Source: Sipunculus nudus (taxonomy: Eukaryota; Annelida; Sipuncula; Golfingiida; Sipunculidae). From it: a stretch of 64,000 nucleotides of DNA. Below are positions 53,958-64,000 of this stretch, piece after piece. A program made the translations under genes and the position numbers. The notes beneath the pieces were generated by a model that worked only from the letters and a program-made list of their open reading frames with translations, was not told the origin of the DNA and did not search any database. Positions within the stretch are counted from its first letter, which is position 1. Every line of letters begins with the position of its first letter. The stretch is taken from positions 29,763,340 through 29,827,339 of the forward strand of contig CM049322.1 of NCBI GenBank assembly GCA_026874595.1, in the 5' to 3' direction.

Positions 53958-55525
53958 CTTTTTATTCTATAAACAAATATATTTTTATTAATCAAATACC
54001 TTTTGATAAATCACATTAAAATGACACCACAAAACCTAAACATTTATTAACAGTATTTCTCACGCAATCATGCATGATATCTCATGAAAATTTCAGAGCA
54101 TTTGAAAAGGCCACTGAGGAATCGATTAGATTTTGGTGCGGACACGGTTCATGGTCCGATTGTAGGAACGTCATCAAGGAATGAACCTGGAATTATGGGC
54201 CGAATAAGAGAATCTAAACACGTTTTTGGGAGAACCCAACAATAGGTTCCCCACATTTCGGAAGCTCTTTAGTTGTTAATTTTATGACAAAGACGGACAA
54301 CTTTCACGCGCATAAATAGGTATACTTTCTATAACATATATATAGAGACTAAATTAAAAAGGATCAAGACATCTGCTTTAGAAGAGCCCCAAATTAATAT
54401 CACGTCAATTATCAAGGTTTAAGCGATACAACTAACATTTAAAAAAAGTTCTTTATCCACGAACCCAGGTTATTTCAGCTTATACTTAAAACATACAAAA
54501 CGATAGTCTGATCCCTAATAGGCTACAGGGACATCTTAATGTAGACTGCGCTTCTGAACAGGCAACAGTCGAGCTCCTGACTGCTTATCTGGCACTGTTT
54601 GTGGTCCAATCATATGCATGCAGGTCAATAAAAATAAATATTAGGCATGGACCCCTTTCATATACTTAAACTCTTCTGCAAATATCTCGAAAAGCTAGAC
54701 ACTGAGAAGGGAATCTGCAAGGAGGTGAAAACTGCAAAGTGAGGCTCTGGGATTTCGGATGCGGAGATCTGTTTTTTTTAGAGTACTCCATAGAATATAG
54801 AGTTAAATTGTCATGTTGCCTCCTTGAAACTTTATCGTATCACTGTAATCAATGAAACGATGCAGTAGCAGTAACATTTCCACAATTACAAGTGTAAACT
54901 TGATGAATAAGAAACACAACATCCTATTTAATGTTCTAAAAAAACTAAAGCAAATAGTTGACCTGCGACCCTATCATTACCGGGCCAACGTGTATGACAA
55001 CCATCACCCCTGTAGCATTATAAAATACCAAATGCAGGAATGTATCTTGGATGGTAAGTAGGTTTGGTCTAAACGATCTGACCGAGCTGTATCTTTTGCA
55101 TGGTTTAAGCACCATTCCTAATTAATTTGTTAGTCACAGAAAGAAAAACCGGTTGGCCTCCCCAATGCTATGGGGAGAATGAGCTCCTTAAATACATGAT
55201 TTAATCTGATATGCAATATTTTCTTCTTCACAGGACTATACTAGCCTACAAAATCGTACATCAGCTTCTGAACACCCGTCACCATTAACCCCCTTCTGAA
55301 CACACTTCCAAACTTTAACACAACCCCCTCAACCCACCCCATCAAGTGCTACGAGCTACGCTAATCAGTACAAATGATCATAATGAAATCATCAATGAGA
55401 TCAACATCTGATCAATATTCCACTTGGGCAGGATAACTTCCCAGTCTCTCTACCCGAGCTTCCTTCTCCAAAATTAGACGAGTCCGTTTCGAAGACTTCT
55501 TGTATTGTTTAACTAACATGTAATT
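53958..55525. other. Presumed 5' flank of gene B
   Basis: No exon recognised. No clear TATA box or other promoter signature visible by eye. Confidence 0.45.
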
Positions 55526-55529
55526 TTAA

Positions 55530-55530
55530 C

Positions 55531-55568
<38 letters not shown>
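55530..55568. repeat. (AT)n microsatellite
   Basis: About 19 AT units. Confidence 0.95.
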
Positions 55569-55570
<2 letters not shown>

Positions 55571-55948
55571 TACAGTTGTACGTTGTAATTCCTGTGTACG
55601 TGATTTGGACTGGTGGGTCATATTGAAATGCGGATCTGAATTTGGATCCAGGGAAATTTTTCTAGGTAAACATTTTCAAATATACAAAACTGATGTACAA
55701 ACAATTGAACTGAATGAACTGCTTGAAAAGTAAGGTCGCAAAAAAATCCGTGAAGAGGAACAGAAGGCATCGTCCACGACTTAGTGAATTAAGAGATGGC
55801 ATAACTGACATTAGCAATTTTTATCTAAGTTTCGTTATTTCTTCACTCAACTTGTAGTTGAGTGATGTGTTTACATGTTAAATTACCAATTGTTTTTTAT
55901 TAATTGTTTATAAAGCTTTTTTTTAATTATGTAGTTTCTATGTACGAA

Positions 55949-55949
<1 letters not shown>

Positions 55950-55979
<30 letters not shown>
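55950..55979. repeat. (AT)n microsatellite
   Basis: About 15 AT units. Confidence 0.95.
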
Positions 55980-57540
55980 AAGAGTCCAAAATCACCTATA
56001 AATCACTCATTCGTTTGCATATAACCAATTATCCGCAAATTTCCTTATGACTAACAAGAATATTTGGATATTTGGGGACAACTAAGGTACATATTAAACT
56101 TTCAGGGTCCGATGGTTATTGATAAAGTTACTCCCCCATGGTGCCGGTCATCGTCATGAAAACTTAAAGCAGGATATGATAAAGGAAAATTACATGTTTA
56201 TGGACGTATAAAACCATTACGCAGCTGGGCACGTTTTTGAAGCTGCTACCTGCCGGCCCGGGGCATGCTAAGTCTTTTGCTTTTATTTCTAGGTCGCGCT
56301 GCAGTAGCTTGGCGGATGGCGGGTATCAGCTCACCACCCCTATCCCACACATAAGCCACAGCCGACCTCTCGTACCATTTTCCATCAGCATGAACCTGTA
56401 CAAAATGATAGCCATTGGACGTGTTTGTTACTTTTTCAAACTTTATACTTTCTTAAAGTTCCTCATATTTAACTTTTGTGACAGGGTAAGCTAAAGGGGT
56501 TTCTTTGTTTTTTTTTTATTTCAAATTATATGTTTAAATGTCATATGTTATCTATCTATTCATAGCGTAAGGCGATTTTTGTAAATTAAAAGGTTTTTGG
56601 ACTCTTATTTGTATTTGTGATAAATAAATGCATGTTAATTCTACTAATGGCATCAACATTGTACTCTGTAGATTGATTATAGTTAGATTTTACGAGTTAA
56701 AGCTTCATATCTTTACCCTGCATAAAGTGTAAAAATCCAACAGGTAAACATTAAGCTGACTTATATACATATTTCTTTGAGGTATTTTATGTATCTATCT
56801 GTTCATCATGTTACAGTATAGTTCACGTGGTATTTTACGTAACCTCTTCCTAACCTATAGCCTATCACAATGGCCCTAACTTATCTGCACCGGAATGCAT
56901 ATGATAGAAGTAAATTTAAATTGTAACTAGTTTTTTTATATACATAATTTAGTGTAAAAACATTAGCACCTTGGATATTTCATCACATCCCTACATCATG
57001 CATTTATACAAATTTATATAGAAGCATCTGTACATTTCAAATATATAAATATTAAAATAAACTTTATTAAAAACAACATGTTTGATATGTCTCAGCATAT
57101 GTATGTATGAAGCTTACTCACAATTCTTAACCTCGGATGTTTAAAATACACATGACAGTGACCGAAAAATATAATACAAGAATAATACCTTACACTGCAT
57201 TGTTATTTTAATATAGAATTGCTGTTGCGGTCTTACAGTAATGTAGGTCCTTACTTCCCATTCACTATTTTACTCTCTACACACTATTCTACTAACTCAC
57301 TTTGTGCTTTTCTAATGTAACGCCACTTAACTAATTAGGTTTAGATTTAAGGCTTCCACCCCCTTTAAAATATTGTATATGAGCCTGCTTTTACTTCCTA
57401 TTTTTGCATATTGGCTACCATCACTGATTTACCAGCCAACTATTATTTTTCAAATTATTTTGGCGCCCAATAACAGTTTAATGTACTCTTAAAAGTTGGT
57501 TTCCTCGAATTCCGGATGCTGGCATTGTTGCATATACTGT
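55980..57540. other. Intergenic, no gene recognised
   Basis: AT-rich; an 85-codon plus-strand frame (56,237-56,494) has no domain pattern. Confidence 0.5.
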
Positions 57541-57558
57541 ATCTCTGTAACGCTCCCG

Positions 57559-57610
57559 AGGCAGCGGAAATCTTGCGCTTCTAAAGAAGCTACTGATTTT
57601 TCCGCTGCCT
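57559..57610. other. Hairpin 1: perfect 12-bp inverted repeat
   Basis: aggcagcggaaa (57,559-57,570) and its exact complement tttccgctgcct (57,599-57,610) with a 28-base loop, at the edge of a GC-richer 300-bp stretch. Confidence 0.8.
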
Positions 57611-57709
57611 GCTTTGCCCGTTTATAATACATTCAGACACCAGGTGGCAGGTCTGTCTGCTGAATGCTGTGACTAGCAGCCATTCAAATGCCAGTTAACA
57701 AAAACTCGA

Positions 57710-57761
57710 CACGCATCATGGCTCCGCCCAGAGCTGCGCTTCAAGCGCCGCTTGATGCGTG
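57710..57761. other. Hairpin 2: 9-bp inverted repeat
   Basis: cacgcatca (57,710-57,718) and tgatgcgtg (57,753-57,761), loop rich in GC with a further small pairing (gcgcttcaagcgc). 100 bp from hairpin 1. Confidence 0.7.
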
Positions 57762-58575
57762 ACAGTTTAATGATTACTCCTATTAAAGAAAAGTCGAATC
57801 TTAATTTTTCCCTCCGCGTTCTCGCATCATCGACCGATTCGATTGGGACATGTTAGCCTAGCCATATAGCCGTTGTCAGAAAAAAACTTAAATCCGCAAG
57901 TGAGGTGTGCACAGAGTCTATGTTGTTTCGGCTTACCTATTTACACAAGGACCTGAGGAAACCACGAATGGTGCCATTCTCTCTGAGCCTGTGGCCTGTT
58001 CAAACGGTTCCGGGGCGATGAGCTGTCAGTCAAAACGAAAAGAACAACATTGGCTCCGTGTATTCCTTGCTTGGCTGGTAAACCGTTTTGTCTTCCAAAA
58101 CCTTTTTCCTTAACTTTATTTACTGAATAGACTGCAGAATATTAAAAAAAAGCGATCTTGTTTAAGCTCTTGCACTCCCCCCTCCCCTTCCCATGGACTT
58201 TTGTGGGAAAGGAAAATCACAAAGTTTTTCTATTGAAATTACACAGTTTATTTATATTTCCAGGAATATATTCCATGAATTAATCACAGCTTCCTACGTT
58301 TATTTGCTTTACCCAAAGACTTTGGACATTTATTTTACCTGATGTCGAATATGGAATTCCGAGTAGCCTTCGACCAGTATAATAGCACCTCGAGATATTG
58401 TTGCGCTAACATATGAATCAAGTAGCGGTAAATGATGCACGTGTAGGGAGGTACATGCCCTTCTTTGATGATAGAATTAGATAATAATAAGTAATTAATT
58501 TAATGGTAGCAATATGTAATATGAGGATCGAATTAATCGTAAACGAGGAACGTCTGTAACCATGGGCCTCGTTTT
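57762..58575. other. Intergenic, no gene recognised
   Basis: A 68-codon plus frame at 57,907-58,113 has no recognisable family. Confidence 0.45.
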
Positions 58576-58576
58576 A

Positions 58577-58603
58577 CGGGGGGGGGGCAGGGGGCAGGGG
58601 GGC
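58577..58603 (+). other. G-quadruplex-prone tract
   Basis: Three G runs of 5-9 bases within 27 bases on the plus strand, the first long enough to supply two tetrad runs. Confidence 0.6.
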
Positions 58604-61200
58604 ATGTTCCCCTCTCTTTTAATGGACGGGGACAAAAGTATGATTGGGAGGATTATTTGCTACCCTCACTTTTTAGGGGAATAATACTTTAGTACTTTGC
58701 AATTACGAGATCTTATTTCCGTTTTCCACTTCCTAGTTTCTTCGAATTTACCTCAATACTCTATCAATTTCGCGTCTTATAATACAAAAAATTAGGGTAT
58801 CGCTTGCTTCAATGACCTTAATAATTCATCAGAAATGTTAGAATAAAGAATCACCTTTAATGTTCAATCCACATGTTGAAAATTACTTTCATCACTAAAC
58901 TATATAAACAGTATTATGTGAAGGAAAATATTATTAAGAAAGGCAGTTTATAAGTAGTTAAGGGTATAGTTGAAGTTAGACTTGTAGCTATATTTATTAT
59001 CAATGTTTTTCCTCGATACGATCAATACAGCATACAAAGCGTATCGGTAATCGTATCGACATTGGGTATCTATTCGTATCGATATATCGGTATATTGATA
59101 CAGCCCTACACTATATAGTTGTCACAGTCTTGTTTTAAATTCTCACATTTGTTACATTACATTACACATTCGTACCTCCTACATATTATGGATAAACATA
59201 TATGGTCAATAGAAGTGACGCCATTCTTTCAGTAGCTTTTACTATACAGGTCAACACAGTCCTGGGGTCGCACAGTAAACATTTATTTCATGCTAATTTT
59301 AATCATCGTAATTCGTCACATTACCTGCTTACATGAAAGCTAATTTGTAGTAGCAAACAAAATATATTTATAAGAAATATCGAAAAATAGGTGGACAGGG
59401 GTGGTGGAATGATATATAGATGAATAGACCAAGATTCATATTCACAGTTTTTGTCCAAACTTATTCCGAGAAGTTTAACGGTTTTTTAGCAAGCGGTTTC
59501 CTCGCCACAAATGTGAAACAAATAATTCTATTTGGAGTATCATGCCATATGCCTGGTTGTACAGACGCGATATCAACATATATTGGAAAGCAGGGTCCCT
59601 GTGATAGGCCTATACATGAGACCGGTGAGTTATAGTGGCTTTGTTATAGTGGTTGGCCATGAGTCATAATCTCCAAGTACTGTAATTAGGTGCAAGTCAT
59701 TTTGTTTTAGTATGTGACGAAACAGTGATATAAAATCATAATACCTGTTTGAGCTTGGTCGTAGATTGGATTTTGGTCTCACTACATACGGGCCTATATG
59801 TTAGATATGTGATACACAGCCCCTTTCTTAAAAGTCTTTATGCACTTGTAATTCTACATTAGAACAACATAAGTTACGTATAAAATGATCTGGGGAATAC
59901 CTGATAAAATATGATCTTCACATAAAAAGACGTTCACATACGAACCTTACACAGCAGGAAATCGTCCTAATTCACTTGGTCACCCTTTGTATTCACGAGG
60001 TGTGTTGATGAGGAATGGAAACAGCAGACAGTGTCGCCATCTGGTATCCTTAAGAGTAAAACGTGCTCACCTTCGAACACCACAGGTTATTTCTGCTCGT
60101 TGTAAACAAGTACCGCTGATATAAATTGCCCTACCTGTAATGATATATTGTCAAAATGCTAAAAATCAAACTGATTCAAGGATAATAACCTAAATTATAT
60201 GAAATTCAGTAAATTAGAACCATCTGGCAGGTCCATGCCAATAGTATTCGTGCATTGTTTTTGTTTTTTTTTATATTTTGACTCTGGATGAGTTGAAGTA
60301 TACTTTTTTCTCATAATTTTGAATAAAGTATAAAGTCAGAGACAGGTTATATGTCCACCATTGAGATAAACTTTCCTTTGTTTAAATTGCATTGATTTGG
60401 TTCAGTATTTATGAGTACCTTTAGAAGAAGGATATTTTTTTTTCTAATTTCACGGTGGTTTCAATATAATTAATTGAAAATAAAGGGAATAATTTTTTTA
60501 TATAAATGTTTAAAGTGTCATTGGACAGACAGTAATATTTCTTCATCATCAAATATCAGATTCCCAAGGTCCATTGTGGCATCTATCTTGTCTACTCTCA
60601 GATGTTTTTGATATTAACATCATAATAAAGGACGTCAGCCTCAACGCTCGCCAGGATTGCTATATTGTAGTATGTTGTCAAGGATTCCGACACGGTCTCG
60701 CGATTGTCTTGTGGTAATAAAGCATTACGTAATTTGTGACTCAGCCACATGGTGGCGCTACTCAATCCCCTCGGAGTGATCCTCGGCAGTGTCCTGGCGC
60801 CGGAGTCGAATATCACACCTAGGTGCGAGGTTCTTATAATATTTAACAAGTAACATCGTACCGGCCATAAACCGGCCTTTTTGGCATTCCTTTCTATTTA
60901 ACCTTCTTAGAACTAGTATATTACAAATTTCTGCACTTTTCTGTCACATTCAGATTACCTTCGGCAAAGGCGGAGGAAAATAAATGGCAAATGAATGTCC
61001 TAGCTGTTATACAATAAGTATTAACATCAATAGTTGTCACAGTATAAACTATGTTGACATTATTTTTATCAAATTGACAAACTGCCAGCGTTAATTTTTC
61101 ACTAACCATATGAACCTGACGTCTAGTCGACGAACGATATAAAAGAACGCAATGGACACGCCGCCTGTTTATCACTGATCCAGAGGCCTTTATTTAAAGC
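58604..61200. other. Intergenic, no gene recognised
   Basis: At 59,015-59,105 repeated 'cgtatcg' and 'tatcgatatatcgg' words followed by 'tgatacagccctac' suggest the end of a DNA-transposon relic. At 60,735-60,770 'ccacatggtggcgctac' is another CTCF-like or repeat word. Two short minus-strand frames (60,598-60,849, 60,921-61,175) lack any domain. Confidence 0.45.
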
Positions 61201-61209
61201 CGCTCTCAT

Positions 61210-61670
61210 AGAAAAAGTCATGACCCGAATCCAAAATACCTCATCCCGTGACTGACATCTATACATGTGCATAATATGAAAGATATATGTCTAATAGGTG
61301 TTGAACTATAAAGCTCACAATATTGCTGAGCGGCAATGATGGGGTATTAAAAGACGCGAAAACAAGAAACGTCTCCCGTAATGGAAAAGCTATCCATGAT
61401 CTTTGGTCAACTTGATTTCTTTACCAATCCAGGCAACCTCTTGAGATATTTAAAATGTGTCGTCTTCACAAAATATGGCCCTATTCAAGGTCAAGGTCAC
61501 TTTCCCAGTAAAGATCATGACCCAATTTTTAATAGGCTTCGTCCGCTCACGTATATCTATGCACATGTCAAGTTTGATAAAGATCCGTGAAGTATATTTT
61601 TTATCTCGGTCACAAGATTTGTCTCTGTCTGAGGATACAATAATAATCCAAAAGGACACCGTAAGAAAGT
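61210..61670 (+). repeat. Third copy of a dispersed repeat also in the A/B duplication
   Basis: Shares ordered phrases with about 1,265-1,640 and 48,395-48,735: 'gtgcataatatgaa', 'ggcaatgatgggg-tattaaaa', 'catgacccaatttttaatag' and 'cacatgtcaagt', then 'gatccgtgaagtat'. So part of the duplicated intron is a dispersed repeat inserted before the duplication. Confidence 0.65.
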
Positions 61671-62124
61671 TAGAAAGATAACAGTCACACATGATCAGGT
61701 GGCCTCTGTTTCAATATATTATTCCTAACAAGAACGAAGTTCTTTCTTTATCCGATTTTGCTTATCCTCATCTAATATATATTAGCAGAATTAGATAATG
61801 CCATTAATTGCTCTATTGTGAAGCGGGAAAGGAATAAGCGAATATTTTGAAATTTATAAATGTGTTCCCGTTAGTTACATCTTTGGTTTATTGATAACAC
61901 CGTGTTGATTTTGCCTGCCCCGGTCAATTATTGAAATGATAAAGGAAAAAGAATTAGTATATTACATAAAAAATTAGAGTATCAATTTTGTTCTGATTGT
62001 ATTAATTGATTACCCTAAACTGTAGTGCAAGGGTAACAAAATATTTTTTATATTTTTTTAAATATCACGCATACCCAACTTCTACAGGAGCAAGCGAAAT
62101 TTGTCACCAATTAAATACAATACT

Positions 62125-62350
62125 TATTTATTGTACATGGATTGTGCAAATAGTCATTCGAACTAATCGCGGCACTCTCTTTGGCTCAGAGGGTGGCGTT
62201 TGGCAGACTGTAGAGGTGGAGGAAACAGGAGAATCCGAAGAAAACCACCGGCCTTGGACGGGCAACTACAACCCACTCTTAAAGCCATGCCGGGGATCGA
62301 ACCCGGGTCGCCAGCAGAGAGAACCGAGCGTTTAACTCCTCGACTGTCTA
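62125..62350 (-). mobile_element. tRNA-derived SINE (family X), copy 2
   Basis: Minus-strand head at about 62,350 with 'acagtcgaggagttaaacgc' and B-box-like 'gggttcgatccccggc'. The body matches 52,868-53,095 throughout. Same orientation as copy 1. Confidence 0.78.
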
Positions 62351-63170
62351 TATATATGTATACTCGTCATTATTATTTTTATTTATTTGACTTGATTCTC
62401 ACACTGTGTTCTGTTGATCCCCACCTATTTATTCCCAGCTTATCAAACGTAAAACACATACAGAATGTAGTTTATATGGCGAGGAAAGAAGCAGCCTCTT
62501 CTTTGGTAGCATTAGCCATTATAACACAGTGAGCTTACAGCTCGATCCTTACAGGTTATAAATACTGATTGACCTCCCAACCTCATGTCTGTAAAATTAT
62601 TTCCTGTCTAATTGTAACCAATTTCCACATATCTAGTACAACAGGTAAAAAGAACTCTGGCACTTCCTGAAAGACATTTTTTAATTAAACATAATCTTAC
62701 TCCATCTGCAAATACAATTTCAAAGAAATCCGCTAATGCTCAGTCAGATTAAAACTGTAATATCTACCTAGTTTGGGACTAACCGATAAGATTATGATAT
62801 TAACGAATACATATTCTTTTACTTCATATTCCTCAATTTAAGATATTAAAATTGAAGGATTCCTGGAATTTGAAATATACGCTAAACGACATATCCCCCC
62901 CACCCTGGACCCCCGGATCCTTCGGCGGACAGGTATCGATATAAAGATATATATGCTAATTCGATCTAGACACGAACCTTGGTCTTGTTGTCAAACACAT
63001 TTTTACTCAAAACGTTATCTTTCCAAATCAGCACTCAGAATAATTCGGAGAAGTTTTTGAAGGTTCTAAGTCAGAAGAAAACTAAATCAGAACACAATAT
63101 CCCTTATACAAGAATTTTTGTCAGTACATCAAGTAGAATTGTACCCATATATTGACTAGTACGTTATCAA
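62351..63170. other. 3' flank of gene C
   Basis: No further exon. It includes the presumed 3' UTR of gene C; an AATAAA on the minus strand at about 62,428-62,433 is one possible end signal, low confidence. Confidence 0.4.
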
Positions 63171-63223
63171 TCAGATCTTTCTTTTGCTGTACTGAAGCTT
63201 CTTATACCTAATCTCTTGTTTAT
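63171..63223 (-). CDS. Gene C terminal coding exon
   Basis: Acceptor gtcattccag, then DKQEIRYKKLQYSKRKI and TGA. IRYKKL fits the ITIM consensus (I/V/L/S-x-Y-x-x-I/V/L) exactly. Alignment with the gene B ending TTYEKLQYKN confirms the exon. Confidence 0.78.
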
Positions 63224-64000
63224 CTGGAATGACATATTAAATGCGTCAGATGCGTCACTAATATACAACTATAATATTAGAAAAATCATAATCTCGATAG
63301 ACAGATATTTAATTTAAAACCCATTTTAAGTTAAAGGCTTATTGTCTGAGGCCCCGAGGACAAAACGCCACAGGAGTTTCAGACTTTTCTACTAGAAGCT
63401 GTTACATAATGGTTCTTATTTTGGTGATATATGACTTTCTTACCGGGGCTCCCTTGAGAGTATGATGCTGGATTTTGTGATCTGGACAATTCCTCATACA
63501 TCTGTTCTGTAAAAGAAAGAAAGTTAAAATTTAATAGTAAATTTTAAAACCGTTTACTACATGCTAAAAAATCTATTTAAATTTAATACCGATCATTTAA
63601 CAATTGTATGGTTATATAATAATCAAAGTTGGAGGGTTGACCGAGCCTCAACATAAAGATATAGCTTATGACTTTTTTACCAGTGCTCCCTTGAGAGTCT
63701 GGGGCTGGATTTGGTGAACTGGACAATTCTTCATACATCGGTTCTGTAAAAGAAAGAACGTTTATATTTAATAATAAACAACAAACTTTTACCACATGCT
63801 AAAACATAGAGTTAAATCTAATACCGATGATATAACAATTGTATGGTAAAAAATAATCGAAGTTGGATGGTTGGCTGAGACTAAACATAAATATGTAGCT
63901 TTCATTCAATATATTTGTGTGTGTGTCTGTGGCTAGCTAGCCAGATGGATAGATAGATAGATGGATCCACATCGACAATTTGTTATGAAAAAAACATAGA
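63171..64000 (-). CDS. Gene C: IgSF receptor, cytoplasmic-tail end (gene model, continues past right edge)
   Basis: Three exons at the 3' end of a third family member: two 63-bp phase 1-1 tail exons and a terminal exon with TGA at 63,171. All have GT-AG ends and join in frame. The extracellular and membrane exons must lie right of base 64,000. Tail content parallels gene B tail exon 3 and terminal exon, but no YENV module is visible here. Upstream of the last visible exon (63,744-64,000) the sequence is intronic, including the start of a further copy of the duplicated intron. Confidence 0.8.
63444..63506 (-). CDS. Gene C tail exon, copy 2
   Basis: 63 bp, phase 1-1 (acceptor ttcttttacag, donor G|GTAAGA). 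Reads EQMYEELSRSQNPASYSQ and a few more residues. It is nearly a duplicate of 63,681-63,743, including its intron flanks. Confidence 0.85.
63681..63743 (-). CDS. Gene C tail exon, copy 1
   Basis: 63 bp, phase 1-1 (acceptor ttcttttacag, donor G|GTAAAA). Reads EPMYEELSSSPNPAPDSQ and a few more residues, with the MYEEL tyrosine motif. Confidence 0.85.

Larger units (their letters stand above)
63444..63900. repeat. 237-bp tandem duplication containing a tail exon
   Basis: Exon starts are 237 bp apart, and the intervening introns share ordered words (acatgctaaaa, taataccgat, acaattgtatggt, tcaaagttgga / tcgaagttgga). The second intron copy runs to about 63,900. Confidence 0.85.

Noticed and set aside
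1-64000. CRISPR arrays, bacterial operons, rRNA genes
   Set aside because: The sequence is intron-rich eukaryotic DNA; the only regular repeats are the tandem arrays and microsatellites listed, with no unique-spacer pattern.

Overview
This is eukaryotic, AT-rich, intron-rich DNA with many simple repeats, tRNA-derived SINEs, degenerate Ty3/gypsy elements and non-autonomous DNA transposons. Dispersed tracts built from 'gaccttgaaggtcaaggtc'-type words and repeat tails ending 'cagctgagctaaaaa' are of a kind I associate with mollusc, especially bivalve, genomes. A lophotrochozoan, most likely a bivalve, is my inference; no single marker gene proves it.

All credible protein-coding sequence belongs to one family of immunoglobulin-superfamily (IgSF) receptors on the minus strand, present as at least three head-to-tail members. 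Gene A enters from the left edge: its signal-peptide exon is at 14,370-14,430 and its first three Ig exons at 4,766-5,104, 3,012-3,287 and 2,621-2,911; the rest lies left of base 1. Gene B (35,948-53,817) can be followed end to end in 15 coding exons: signal peptide, V-type Ig, six more Ig-type domains, two fibronectin type III domains, a transmembrane segment, and four small tail exons each carrying a YxxL-type tyrosine motif. Gene C enters from the right edge; only its last three tail exons (63,171-63,743) are visible. Every internal exon of gene B is phase 1-1, so exons can be skipped, duplicated or swapped without breaking frame. The architecture (diverse outer V domain, Ig stalk, one membrane span, tail with ITSM/ITIM-like motifs) resembles paired immune receptors, but function is inference.

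Genes A and B share a long duplicated block (about 1-3,420 and 47,160-50,580). The membrane-proximal Ig exons in it are about 83% identical in protein by my count, whereas the V exons just outside are only about 55% identical. Gene B as read carries two lesions: a 1-base deletion relative to gene A near the end of Ig exon 3 (around 49,802), and an in-frame TAA in Ig exon 4 (46,798-46,800). It may be a pseudogene, a truncated allele, or a gene that skips those exons.

Between gene A and the 3' end of gene B (14.5-35 kb) lie two further signal-peptide-type exons (23,525-23,603, and a start-less relative near 28,929-29,015). Related 130-180 bp blocks, each with a good CTCF-like motif, sit at 24.0, 30.0 and 30.7 kb. 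The rest of that interval is transposon debris: a second gypsy relic (15.1-17.05 kb), a 552-bp inverted-repeat element with an 8-bp target duplication (17,483-18,034), hAT-like elements, a third gypsy integrase (25.1-25.83 kb) and a tandem array (26.0-28.5 kb). A degenerate gypsy element with terminal repeats exactly 7,500 bp apart fills intron 1 of gene A. The 54-63 kb interval between genes B and C shows repeats, two hairpins and no convincing gene.
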